Below, piece after piece: positions 34,187 to 46,882 of a DNA stretch of 64,000 nucleotides (position 1 is its first letter; the number at the start of each line of letters is the position of its first letter). Under the pieces are notes generated by a model. It did no database searches, was not told the DNA's origin, and saw only the letters and a program-made list of their open reading frames with translations. A program made the translations under genes and the position numbers. Origin of the DNA: Wuchereria bancrofti (taxonomy: Eukaryota > Nematoda > Chromadorea > Rhabditida > Onchocercidae); assembly GCA_005281725.1 (NCBI GenBank), contig SSBO01000012.1, positions 9,213,099 through 9,277,098 on the forward strand, in the 5' to 3' direction.

Positions 34187-37100
34187 TATGAAAAGATAAA
34201 AATTTTATAAGTAGCTTTAAAAAAAAAACCAATACTTGTAATGAATTGTTCTATTTTGGTAATATTGCATTACTTTTAAAAGTGTTGAAAACTTGTATGA
34301 TTGATTTTATTTGTCCCATTGAAATTGATTGTAATTTTATTGAAAAGTAGGACAATGATGAAAAGAGTTTGTGTAGTGAGTGAAAAAGATATCAACAAAC
34401 TTGTCCAACATTTTTTTTACTTAATTCTAATACTATATTTTAATGAAAAAAAAAAAACTTTTATTTAATGGAACAAATAAATATAATTGGAAAATTGCTT
34501 AGGAATATTTGTTGCAGAATCAATTAACTTTACTTTATTAATTAATGTTAATTTTATCGAAAAAACAAAATAATAATAATAAATATTTATTTATGCGAAA
34601 TTTCATCTTCATGTATGCCTTATTAATCATTTGAAAATGTTGTCCTAATTTTCTTATCTGTACCATAAATCAAAGCTTCAGAAGAATTTCCGGAATTTAA
34701 AAATGAAAACTTTTATCTTTTCTTCAGGAATATTTTATATTCTGTAGTTTAAAATATGCAAAAAAGTGTATTTAAGTGGAATTAAATGCTGCATAACATT
34801 TGCCTAACAATTCATTTTTCTCTCTTCTCTCTTTTTTACCAACAGTATTAAAATAATTAAATTTATATATTCTCACTTCTGCTAATGACTGTAAACACTG
34901 TTTAAATAATTGAAGCAAATAACTACCATTGTTTCCTATTTATTATCTTGAAATATTAAACTTTTTAAAAGATATATTTATCATAAAGGTAATTTATTTT
35001 TAATATATATAAATCTATTTACCTATTTATTTGTTGATTGATTTTTTGTCGTAAATTTAATTGCAATCAATTATCATTGTTTATATACTACACAACATAT
35101 TAAATTATTTCAAACAAAATTATAAAAAATTTTTATTTAAGATGTTTTATTCAAATTTCTATGGGTATTTTTTTTGCATTCTATAATATAATATATGTTT
35201 ATATTAGTATAATGAAATATGAAACTAAACATTTCAACATTTTAAAATTTCATTCATTCATTATATTTNTGTCCCATTGAAATTGATTGTAATTTTATTG
35301 AAAAGTAGGACAATGATGAAAAGAGTTTGTGTAGTGAGTGAAAAAGATATCAACAAACTTGTCCAACATTTTTTTTACTTAATTCTAATACTATATTTTA
35401 ATGAAAAAAAAAAAACTTTTATTTAATGGAACAAATAAATATAATTGGAAAATTGCTTAGGAATATTTGTTGCAGAATCAATTAACTTTACTTTATTAAT
35501 TAATGTTAATTTTATCGAAAAAACAAAATAATAATAATAAATATTTATTTATGCGAAATTTCATCTTCATGTATGCCTTATTAATCATTTGAAAATGTTG
35601 TCCTAATTTTCTTATCTGTACCATAAATCAAAGCTTCAGAAGAATTTCCGGAATTTAAAAATGAAAACTTTTATCTTTTCTTCAGGAATATTTTATATTC
35701 TGTAGTTTAAAATATGCAAAAAAGTGTATTTAAGTGGAATTAAATGCTGCATAACATTTGCCTAACAATTCATTTTTCTCTCTTCTCTCTTTTTTACCAA
35801 CAGTATTAAAATAATTAAATTTATATATTCTCACTTCTGCTAATGACTGTAAACACTGTTTAAATAATTGAAGCAAATAACTACCATTGTTTCCTATTTA
35901 TTATCTTGAAATATTAAACTTTTTAAAAGATATATTTATCATAAAGGTAATTTATTTTTAATATATATAAATCTATTTACCTATTTATTTGTTGATTGAT
36001 TTTTTGTCGTAAATTTAATTGCAATCAATTATCATTGTTTATATACTACACAACATATTAAATTATTTCAAACAAAATTATAAAAAATTTTTATTTAAGA
36101 TGTTTTATTCAAATTTCTATGGGTATTTTTTTTGCATTCTATAATATAATATATGTTTATATTAGTATAATGAAATATGAAACTAAACATTTCAACATTT
36201 TAAAATTTCATTCATTCATTATATTTGGGTCTAATCATTGCTAACAACAATACATCATCTTAAATGCCAATTTGTTTGTACCTAAACCACCAATATGCCT
36301 TTTGTTAATTTTTGCGTTAAACTCATTTTTCAATACATTTTTGCTTTTTTTTCCTTTGCTCCGTTAAGTTTTATTAGTTGTTTGTTTTCAATTAATAATC
36401 ATTTACATTTACAAATTATGTCACTTGAATTTGTTTACAACAGCAATCATTTCCTGTAATAATTCAATAATCATTCATTACTCTTACAGGTTATATCATT
36501 CGAAATTTTGTACAACAATAATCATTTTCTATAACAATAATCGTCTCTACTCCTGTAACTTATATCATTCTGCTACTTTTGTAACATTATCAATTGAAAT
36601 AAACCAAGCGGAAAACTTATTCACTTCTTCTATGACTTTGTAAAAATTAAGTATAAATAAAAAGTTACGCAGAACATAAAAATAACTGCAAATTATTTAT
36701 AAACAGAATTAGCTCACACGTATAATTGTTGTAGAATTGAATAAATTCATATAATCTACTTTGCTTTTTAATTAAATATTTTCCTTATATAATTCCTATT
36801 AAAAAATTTGCAATTAATTACGTACGTTTCAATAATNTATGAAAAGATAAAAATTTTATAAGTAGCTTTAAAAAAAAAACCAATACTTGTAATGAATTGT
36901 TCTATTTTGGTAATATTGCATTACTTTTAAAAGTGTTGAAAACTTGTATGATTGATTTTATTTGTCCCATTGAAATTGATTGTAATTTTATTGAAAAGTA
37001 GGACAATGATGAAAAGAGTTTGTGTAGTGAGTGAAAAAGATATCAACAAACTTGTCCAACATTTTTTTTACTTAATTCTAATACTATATTTTAATGAAAA

Positions 37101-38529
37101 AAAAAAAACTTTTATTTAATGGAACAAATAAATATAATTGGAAAATTGCTTAGGAATATTTGTTGCAGAATCAATTAACTTTACTTTATTAATTAATGTT
37201 AATTTTATCGAAAAAACAAAATAATAATAATAAATATTTATTTATGCGAAATTTCATCTTCATGTATGCCTTATTAATCATTTGAAAATGTTGTCCTAAT
37301 TTTCTTATCTGTACCATAAATCAAAGCTTCAGAAGAATTTCCGGAATTTAAAAATGAAAACTTTTATCTTTTCTTCAGGAATATTTTATATTCTGTAGTT
37401 TAAAATATGCAAAAAAGTGTATTTAAGTGGAATTAAATGCTGCATAACATTTGCCTAACAATTCATTTTTCTCTCTTCTCTCTTTTTTACCAACAGTATT
37501 AAAATAATTAAATTTATATATTCTCACTTCTGCTAATGACTGTAAACACTGTTTAAATAATTGAAGCAAATAACTACCATTGTTTCCTATTTATTATCTT
37601 GAAATATTAAACTTTTTAAAAGATATATTTATCATAAAGGTAATTTATTTTTAATATATATAAATCTATTTACCTATTTATTTGTTGATTGATTTTTTGT
37701 CGTAAATTTAATTGCAATCAATTATCATTGTTTATATACTACACAACATATTAAATTATTTCAAACAAAATTATAAAAAATTTTTATTTAAGATGTTTTA
37801 TTCAAATTTCTATGGGTATTTTTTTTGCATTCTATAATATAATATATGTTTATATTAGTATAATGAAATATGAAACTAAACATTTCAACATTTTAAAATT
37901 TCATTCATTCATTATATTTGGGTCTAATCATTGCTAACAACAATACATCATCTTAAATGCCAATTTGTTTGTACCTAAACCACCAATATGCCTTTTGTTA
38001 ATTTTTGCGTTAAACTCATTTTTCAATACATTTTTGCTTTTTTTTCCTTTGCTCCGTTAAGTTTTATTAGTTGTTTGTTTTCAATTAATAATCATTTACA
38101 TTTACAAATTATGTCACTTGAATTTGTTTACAACAGCAATCATTTCCTGTAATAATTCAATAATCATTCATTACTCTTACAGGTTATATCATTCGAAATT
38201 TTGTACAACAATAATCATTTTCTATAACAATAATCGTCTCTACTCCTGTAACTTATATCATTCTGCTACTTTTGTAACATTATCAATTGAAATAAACCAA
38301 GCGGAAAACTTATTCACTTCTTCTATGACTTTGTAAAAATTAAGTATAAATAAAAAGTTACGCAGAACATAAAAATAACTGCAAATTATTTATAAACAGA
38401 ATTAGCTCACACGTATAATTGTTGTAGAATTGAATAAATTCATATAATCTACTTTGCTTTTTAATTAAATATTTTCCTTATATAATTCCTATTAAAAAAT
38501 TTGCAATTAATTACGTACGTTTCAATAAT
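34187..38529. repeat. Three overlapping copies of one locus around single Ns at 35269 and 36837
   Basis: Copy A is 34187-35268, copy B 35270-36836 and copy C 36838-38529. B starts as a repeat of 34312 (offset 958). C starts as a repeat of 34187 (offset 2651) and continues through all of A and B (offset from B 1693). No differences were seen where compared, including the 72-codon open frame found at both 36425 and 38118. C alone contains the full sequence, so A and B look like redundant contig ends and add about 2.65 kb. Confidence 0.85.
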
Positions 38530-39377
38530 TTAATCAGTTTTATTCCATATATAATCTTTATTAATATCTTTAACTATCTGAATTATTACACATATGGAAA
38601 GATAAGGAAAAAAAAACACGATTAGCTATAATTAAAGAAGGTGAGAGAAAAGAGAAAGAATAATTAATCATAATTGAAAATGAATAAAAATTTATTTGGT
38701 AATATTTTACAGAAGTTAACATTTCCATTTCTTTTTTCACCCATTCTCTCTCTCTTATTGTCTTTTCCTGTCTCCCTCTCCCTGTTTCTCTTTAATTTAT
38801 TCAAAGCAATGCGTTTTTTGAATCATCCAAAGAATTTGCTTATGCTAGTATTAGATGAGATTTTCGAAGTTTCAATACCTATTTTTCACTTTTGTTCACC
38901 TATCTGTTCCTCTTTTTCTTTTTTTAATTTTATTTCTTTTTGAAAAAAAGATTAAAAATTTTATTCTGCTTTAATTTAAACTTAAAAGTTTAACTGTTAT
39001 GGCACAAATACACTATCACAATTCAAAATTCAATATTATAATTCAATTAGTGATCACTGTTAATTACTTAATATAACATCTATTTATTACAGGTGATAAT
39101 TAGTTGTGCTATTTCACACACTATCTTTTTTTTTCTCTTGTTTTATATTTTATTCTATTAGTTATCTTTCAAATTTTATTTTTCGAAATAAATTTTTGAA
39201 AATTCAAAAAATTATTAAACAACTCTATTGAAAATCTGTCACACAATCTTTTCGCTTCTTTTCCTTTTCCTCTTGTTTTGTTTATTAAAAAAAAATATAA
39301 TTGTTAAAAAACTGAAATCTTTATGGGAAAAATAAAAAAATTGAAAAAAAAAAATTTATGGAAAAACTGAAATAAGA

Positions 39378-39614
39378 AACCATTCCATTCATTCATTCCA
39401 TTCCATTCATTCCATTCCATTCNNNNNNNNNNNNNNNNNNNNNNNNNNNNNNNNNNNNNNNNNNNNNNNNNNNNNNNNNNNNNNNNNNNNNNNNNNNNNN
39501 NNNNNNNNNNNNNNNNNNNNNNNNNNNNNNNNNNNNNNNNNNNNNNNNNNNNNNNNNNNNNNNNNNNNNNNNNNNNNNNTTCATTCATTCCATTCATTCA
39601 TTCCATTCATTCAT
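39378..39614. repeat. ATTCC/ATTC minisatellite spanning a 157-base gap
   Basis: ATTCC and ATTC units alternate on both sides of a run of 157 N (39423-39579), so the repeat continues through the gap. The units give Met-Glu-Trp-Asn frames on the minus strand that are artefacts of the repeat. Related TCATTCCATTCC units occur again near 50673-50690. It resembles GGAAT-type simple satellites by sequence only; no centromeric role is implied. Confidence 0.9.
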
Positions 39615-40174
39615 TGTTAAGTTAATATTACATTATTCATTATTTTATTTACACTATTTAATATATTCTATCAGGATTAGTAAAATTTCTCTCGTTTATT
39701 TCAATTTAATACCATTTTATCATACTAGTTGTAATTCTATAACCTATCAAAATATTCCTAATGCTAACATTTTTTTCAACAAGTAGTTTTGTTTGATTTT
39801 TAATTTGAAAATAGACTCTAAAAATTTTGATTGAATAAATAACACATTGATTTAGCAACAATTTATTAAATTCATTTTTTATTACTTTCACGTTTTTGTA
39901 CCCATACTTTTACTATTTGTTTCAATTAGTATCATTTATTTACCTATTTTGTATTAATTTATACTTACTTTTTATCCTTTCTCATATCTTTCGTACCCAA
40001 AAAGGTTTAACTTTACAAATTTTTTTTTCGTTAAAACAATAAAAGAAATGTGAAAAAAGCAGATTACTATGAATGTATTGCTCAAAAATACAGGTGGAAA
40101 ATTAGAAAATAAATCAATAAACTAGCAAAATAATAGACTGTTTTTGGCTTATTTCGAGATATCTAAACTAAATG

Positions 40175-40477
40175 CACATCAGTTCATCTCTTATCACAAC
40201 AATTTTGTTTTTGTCTCCTTTTTTTCCCCCTCATTAAATAAACTTTTCCTCCTCACTTCAGCATCTCTTTTCCTTCATCTGTTCAGAATAATCACAAAAT
40301 TCTTACCTTCAATATTATTTTCCTANCACATCAGTTCATCTCTTATCACAACAATTTTGTTTTTGTCTCCTTTTTTTCCCCCTCATTAAATAAACTTTTC
40401 CTCCTCACTTCAGCATCTCTTTTCCTTCATCTGTTCAGAATAATCACAAAATTCTTACCTTCAATATTATTTTCCTA
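40175..40477. repeat. 151-bp duplication around a single N: 40175-40325 and 40327-40477
   Basis: The sequence CACATCAGTTCATCTC and what follows repeats directly after the N at 40326, with offset 152 and no difference seen. It extends an open frame through X and makes it look longer than it is. Likely an unmerged contig overlap. Confidence 0.85.
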
Positions 40478-41776
40478 ATTTTCATCACTAAATCTATTAG
40501 CTACTACAATATTTTTAACTAAAAAAATTGCTTATTTTGATTTAAGAATAACAGGAAAGAAAAAAAATTATCGTAGCCAATTTTTTTTAAAATTTTATCT
40601 ATGTTTTCGACATATGTCGTCGTACATTATTTATGTTTTCCATCTTAGTAAAAACTGAATTAGAAGAAATACTGCATACATAGCAACAGATAAACTTTAT
40701 TGAAAAATATATATATGATTTTATATAAGATGAATGTGATTTGTTTAAAAATTTTATATTTTCATTTTATCTAAAGCAAATTCGTTTCTGAATTTTTCAT
40801 TTCTAATACTTTTTATTAATAATACTACAGCATTGATAATAAGCTATCAAAATAATTTTGATATTATTATAGATTAAGTCAATTTTTTCCAAACAATCTG
40901 TTGTCTTATCATTTACATTTCAATTGATAATTGTCCAAATTTAGATTGCTTGTTCTCTACTTATGATGTGACATACGTCTTACAAAATCATCGTTGATAA
41001 TTACATGCATAAATTAATATGGTGACAAGATTGTCTCATCAAAAATCAAAATTTTACAAATCACTGATGAATGTATATCACATACATATATTTAACTTAA
41101 ATTTTAGCTAATTCATTTTAATTGTGTAAAATTCATTCAGAAATAACAGTGTGACAATGTGAATTCCAAAATTCTCTTTGCTACTGAGATGAGATACGGT
41201 ATGTTGAAGTATGATAAATGACGGAAGTTGAAGTGAGAAAAGTGAAACTTTTTCAAGTATTTTATATTTGTATTTCTCGAACGTCACTCTTACCTATTGT
41301 CATTGTTCTACTGGCTGTTTAATTTTTCTTTCAACATTGCAATTAAAAAAAAGAAAGGCATTTTATAAGTTTTTCTGCAAGCAAACCGAAGGAAAAAAGG
41401 GAAACTTATTGAAATTAAAAAGAAAAAAAGGTTAAATGCCGGTTCAAATTAGCTGAAATATGATATATTCGAAGCTTCTCTTTTTATATTTGCTTAATCT
41501 TTTGTGTTTGCCATTCACATCACTCATTATTATATAATGATTTATTATTATTTATCATTGTTTATTTATTATCATTATTATTAATATCACTTACGTATAT
41601 TATATGAAACCATATAAGAATTTTGACTTTTAAATTACATTTTTAATAATTTACTAATCAATTGACATGAAATGCAAATATTTCTTTATACTAAAATGAA
41701 GTAATTTTAATTAAAAATTCTTTCTTTTTGTTAAAGTTTAACTATGTAACTATATGTAGCGTTATGAAGAAGCGTA

Positions 41777-42087
41777 GCGGGTTTATAACAAAAATCAAAA
41801 AATTTTTTGAATTTTTTTATTGCTTTTTGGTATTCTTTCTATTTATTCCCTTTTCTATTTTTTTCCATGTTAGAATAGTTTACTTTCAATTATTTTTATT
41901 GATGCTTTTATTGCTTTTTATCGTTGTTTTTNGCGGGTTTATAACAAAAATCAAAAAATTTTTTGAATTTTTTTATTGCTTTTTGGTATTCTTTCTATTT
42001 ATTCCCTTTTCTATTTTTTTCCATGTTAGAATAGTTTACTTTCAATTATTTTTATTGATGCTTTTATTGCTTTTTATCGTTGTTTTT
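41777..42087. repeat. 155-bp duplication around a single N: 41777-41931 and 41933-42087
   Basis: GCGGGTTTATAAC and the following bases repeat directly after the N at 41932, with offset 156. The resulting 174-codon open frame at 41728-42252 holds the same Phe-rich segment twice and is not a real protein. Confidence 0.85.
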
Positions 42088-43589
42088 ATCAGTTCCTTTC
42101 ATCTAATGTGCATTCTTCGAGTATCATCGCGTTCTACAATTTCTTTGAAAAAATATCCTTTCATTTGTTATCATTGGTCCTTCTTCGGTTTCAATTTTTG
42201 CATGGATGATTGCTTTTTTGCTAGCACAAATCAAACCAATCGTCATTGTTAACTTTGATCAATAGAATTTGATTAAATTTTTCCTAATTTTTTTATTTTT
42301 TTTTTAATTCCTTTTATAATAATTCCCTTTTTACGATTTATTTAAATACCTGCATTCACATGAATTGAAAGTTTTGTATTCTTTTTTCCTCCAAATAAAT
42401 AAGTTAAGTATGAAATGAGATTAACTATTTTTAATTATCAGACATGTAAACTAGATTTCTAACTTGAAATATTAATTAACTTATGAGATAAATTAAGATA
42501 TTGCCACAGAATGAAAAAAAAAATGATAATAAAAAATGATAATTAATTAATTGTTAATTGTTAACAGAATTAGTCAACAATTATTCGATAAATAAATTTC
42601 AGATTTCCAAAAAAAAATTTTAAAAAAATAAAATAAAAACCGTCGAGAAATATTAATTTTGCTGCTAGCCGTAGTATTAACCATAAATTAACTCTTTGCT
42701 TTTTTTTATTTATTTCATTGATTAAATTACTAATAATAGATAAGAGGAAGAAGAATCTCTTTTTTCTTTCAATTTCTTTGAAACATTCAAAAAATTTATT
42801 TATTATTTGTTTATATTATCACCATCTGTTGCTTTTATTCCATTAACATCACTATGCTTTTCCAAGACGAATTTCATTTATGGTTCCTAAATTTTCACTT
42901 CTGTTTTTCCTCTTTTCACTTTTTTCTTTTATTTTATCTGCAAAAAAGAAAGAAAAAAACTGATAGTTTAAAAATGATGAAAACAGCCATAGCTTTTATA
43001 TTATGTTAGACAAAGCATTTCAAAAATTTATTTTGTCGATGCAATTTTTTGGTGCGTTCATAATAAACATAATTTTACTTCTTCTATATTAATGACTTCC
43101 TTGTTGGATTTTAAAGTAAATTTAAAAAAGGACAGATAATACAGTTTCATATATTTGTTATTGCTATTGCTGCAAGTAAGCTTTTTTCTTAATTTGAGGA
43201 TAATTTCGAAGAAAAGATGCTATTCTCATTTTTTTATTTTATCGATGGAATTTTATTTGCTTCATATTTTGTTACAATATATATATTAAATCCTTATATT
43301 AATATTATAACTTATTCCATCACTTTTCACGTTACTTTTTTCCCTTTTTTTTTGCAACCATATTATAATCATATTGATTCAACATTTTTCAAAAAAGAAA
43401 AAAAAAAGATTAATCAAATGAGTTTTATTGAAGCCTTAAAATAAATTAAACAATTTTTATATTTATTTTGGTTCTTTTTAAATGGGCTATATTATAGCTT
43501 ATGTTTCATATTTTGTTACAATTAAGTGAAAATGTGACAATTTATTGAAAATATTAAATTCTTACACTAATTTCATCGAAATATTACTG

Positions 43590-43896
43590 ATATATTATAA
43601 TTGTTATCTAATTAAATATCTTTGATAATTTCTCTTCTATTATATAATGAAAACCGTTTAACTATAACGCTATAATAGCTTCAACAATAATTTATGACGT
43701 TTTTATAACTGCTTTTGTAAACGCTGGTATACCATACAAGAANATATATTATAATTGTTATCTAATTAAATATCTTTGATAATTTCTCTTCTATTATATA
43801 ATGAAAACCGTTTAACTATAACGCTATAATAGCTTCAACAATAATTTATGACGTTTTTATAACTGCTTTTGTAAACGCTGGTATACCATACAAGAA
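43590..43896. repeat. 153-bp duplication around a single N: 43590-43742 and 43744-43896
   Basis: ATATATTATAATTG and the following bases repeat directly after the N at 43743, with offset 154. Same pattern as the other junctions. Confidence 0.85.
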
Positions 43897-45146
43897 AAAT
43901 ATTTCAAATAATTAATATCATGTGAATTGACGTATATTGCGTTACAAGCGAACATCAAAATATTTTACGTATTACGTGAAAAATAATGTTAATGCTAAAT
44001 AGCATGTACATATGTGCGATATTAATTCCTTTATTATTATTTAGGAAAATTTTGGCACTGGAAATAACAATCAATCATTGTAATAATTGAAACGATAACA
44101 AAAGGAGGAAGAAAGTATCTATAACTCCAGAATTATTCTTTGCTAAATTTCTGAGCTTTGATCATTGCATTTTCTTTTTCCTTTCAGTTTTAAGTTGTCC
44201 TTATCGCTTATATTCAAGGAAATTGATAAGTGTTAACATACATCCCCAAATATATGCGGCATTTTTTTTTCCTTTACCTTCGTTCTTCCCTCCTTTCCTT
44301 TCTCACTTTACCTTTCTCCATCTCCCTCTCTCTGCTTCTTTTTTTGTACATTTTTTGCCGAATTTTAATTCAATTTAATTATTATTTCATAATTATCGTC
44401 AACTATTATAATGATTATTTTTTCCGTGAATTTACAAAAAAAAAGTGAAAGTTTTTTTACAAAAAAAAAAAATTTCAGAAATTTCTTTTAAATCATTCGT
44501 TGTTTATAAATATACACATAAGGATAGAAACACTGAAATCGACAATGTGCGCTCAGTGAAAAGCTGTTTGGTTGGTTGGCTGAAAGAAAATCTTACATCG
44601 TTTAATTTTCCTGAAATATTGCGATTATAAAATAATCAGTATTATCATTTTCGTCATTACCCTATCATTATCAATTATCACTTCTATTTGATAAATGGAA
44701 AGGAAAAAAGTGATTACGCATTAGTAATATTAGCAGCGCTTTTGTTATTATTATTGTTTTATTATTAGTATTATTATTATTGCTATTATTACCATTACTA
44801 TCGCAGTGTCATCCAAAGAACGATCACTACCGGAACAACGATAATAGCTTCGTCAGCTAAAGTATATGTTTCTATCTTAACTTTTCTTTTGTTTGCTGTT
44901 CTTAAAAATTATTTTTTATGATTTCTCATGAAAATAATTTTGAAGTGTTACTGAAATTTCAATATATTTAATCGATCCGTATTAAATATCATATGCCACA
45001 ATTTCCTCATCTTATCCTTTTAATTAATATCATTTATTTACTAATTAATAATTTATTTATTAATATAATTTAGGAAAATCTAAGAAAGTCAACAAACTTC
45101 TCAGACGAGAAGAAAGCTTTTCTTTATTCTTACATTGTTCTGAATT

Positions 45147-45182
45147 ATGGGTGACCAAATGAACAAAGAACAACAAGAAAGG
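45147..45182 (+). other. Candidate upstream first exon for the Na+/K+-ATPase beta subunit gene
   Basis: ATG at 45147 opens 12 codons (MGDQMNKEQQER) that end at a GTTTGT donor (GT at 45183-45184). An in-frame TGA at 45141-45143 makes this ATG the start. Possible trans-splice acceptors are ATAATTTAG (ending 45073) and AACTTCTCAG (ending 45104). The exon ends in phase 0, compatible with the acceptor at 58958 where TTG ATG AAT follows. Joined, they would give a cytoplasmic tail of about 38 residues before the conserved SW, against 32 or so in vertebrate beta subunits. The intron would be 13.8 kb as assembled, about 11 kb after removing false duplications. The assignment is speculative. Confidence 0.25.
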
Positions 45183-46882
45183 GTTTGTTTTCAATTACAT
45201 TTAATTTTTTGAACTTTTAATACATAATTTTTGCTTAAAATTAGTACATATGTTAGTACATATATATGGTACATATATTTTTTATGCACAATTATCGAAG
45301 CAGGATATGGATGAATTTCTTAAAACTGTTGAAATCAAGTAAAAATTGAAAACTGCGAGGAAATTCGAGTAGTAAGATTAGTTCAGCAAAAAAGAATGGA
45401 AAATTTTAATTTAATATTTTACTACGTTTTCAATCTGAAAAAAGGAATATTTAAGCAAAGACTGAATAGAAATGATGAAATATAAAAAGTGCAATCGAAT
45501 TAGAAATGGTTAAATTTGCTAGCTTTCAAAAAGTTTTTTTCTTTTTAATAGTCCTACTGGAAAAAGAAAGAAAAAATCAGTGGATATTTTCATATAAAAT
45601 AAATGGAATAACTAGCATAATGAAGTGGAGATGGACAGAATGAAGCGGGGGAAGAATGGAAAGTAGACGGGAAGGAAAAAAGCGGAAAAGTTTTGAAGGG
45701 AAAGGAAAGATTGCAATAAATAGCGTCATATTGATTTCGAAGAGGAAAATGCAACACATTGAAGGGAGAAAATGACGGATAAATTTTTATTCAAAATCAA
45801 AGCAATTTTTCTCCATTTTTATTTTCTATTTTTTTATTTTGTATCAAGAAAGTTTTTCTTCTTTTGTTTTCAGTTGTTTCTTAAATAAACGTCTTTTTTT
45901 TATGGAAAGAGAACTTATTTTAATAAAATAAACAAATAAACAAACAAACAAGAAAAAAAGACAAAATTAGAAAAGAGAGGAAGAGGAAAAGTGAGTAAAA
46001 TATTAGAAAGAATGAAGAGATTGGAGGAGGAAGAGTAATGGTTTCAGCCTGTCCGGTGGGTTTGAAGTAATTNCCTTCACAAAATTATATTCATGTAAAA
46101 AGCATAAGGAAGAAAAGAGGAGGAGAAGGAAAGGAAAAGTGGGGAAGAGTAGTGATTAAATGTATGGTGTGATGCATTAGGCATGTGCAATATAAGTATG
46201 AATTTTATTGGTGAATTTAATGCTAACTTTAGCTATTGAATAATTTAGGTCCTTTTTTTATCCGTAATTCAAAAATTTTTCTTATAACACACATTTTAAA
46301 TCTTTACAATGAACACCAATAGAGCATATATGTATATTTTGTTCATGTGATGATGATATAGCTGAAAGGAAACACTTCACATTATCTCTCATAACTTATA
46401 AAAAAAAAAAAAAAAAAACTATCACTTAAATGATGTGAACAACGGCATTTCTCCCCCCACCACCCTTGATTGATTTGATCATTCGATGAGTTGTTTATAT
46501 TTTGGAATACCCATAAATCTTTTTTTCCTTTCCCAATTCAATATTTTCATCATTTCATTTCCATTTATATCTTTTTTAACAGCGAGAAAAGTATAATTAA
46601 TTTTGGTTATTTTATAAATGAGAATTTCAATTTTGATTTACCAATATGTATATACATTCTGTCAATTTTGATCCAAATATATTTCAATCAAATTAGTTTA
46701 TTGGAAATTTTTTAATCCTATAATTTCTCTTTTTTTTTCCCACCTCCAATTAATCTTTTCTCTCTCTCTCTCTCGTCTCTTTCCTTCATTTAATTTAATA
46801 TACTAATTTGGGAAATGACCACAAATGTTTTACAATTCCTTTTTTGTTAATTAGCAATTAATTAACAGTCTCGAAGTTAAAT

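Larger units (their letters stand above)
38530..45073. other. AT-rich gene-poor stretch with short false duplications and a minisatellite
   Basis: Contains the ATTCC/ATTC minisatellite with a gap (39378-39614) and the duplications at 40175, 41777 and 43590. An open frame at 44445-44630 contains SVKSCLVGWLKENLTSFNFP and is preceded by AATTTCAG at 44471-44478. It could be an exon but lacks other support. An ATT tract lies at 44740-44790. No complete gene on either strand. Confidence 0.5.

Noticed and set aside
36425..38336. Identical 72-codon frames at 36425 and 38118 suggesting a gene family
   Set aside because: Same locus counted twice by the assembly; composition is AT-rich and domain-free.
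39304..39597. Minus-strand frames full of X with Met-Glu-Trp-Asn ends
   Set aside because: They run through 157 Ns and the ATTCC/ATTC repeat.
41728..42252. 174-codon plus-strand frame
   Set aside because: It contains the same Phe-rich segment twice across a single N and is created by the false duplication.
46073..46073. Single N that might mark another false duplication
   Set aside because: The bases after it do not repeat any sequence just before it, so it may be only an ambiguous base or a join without overlap.
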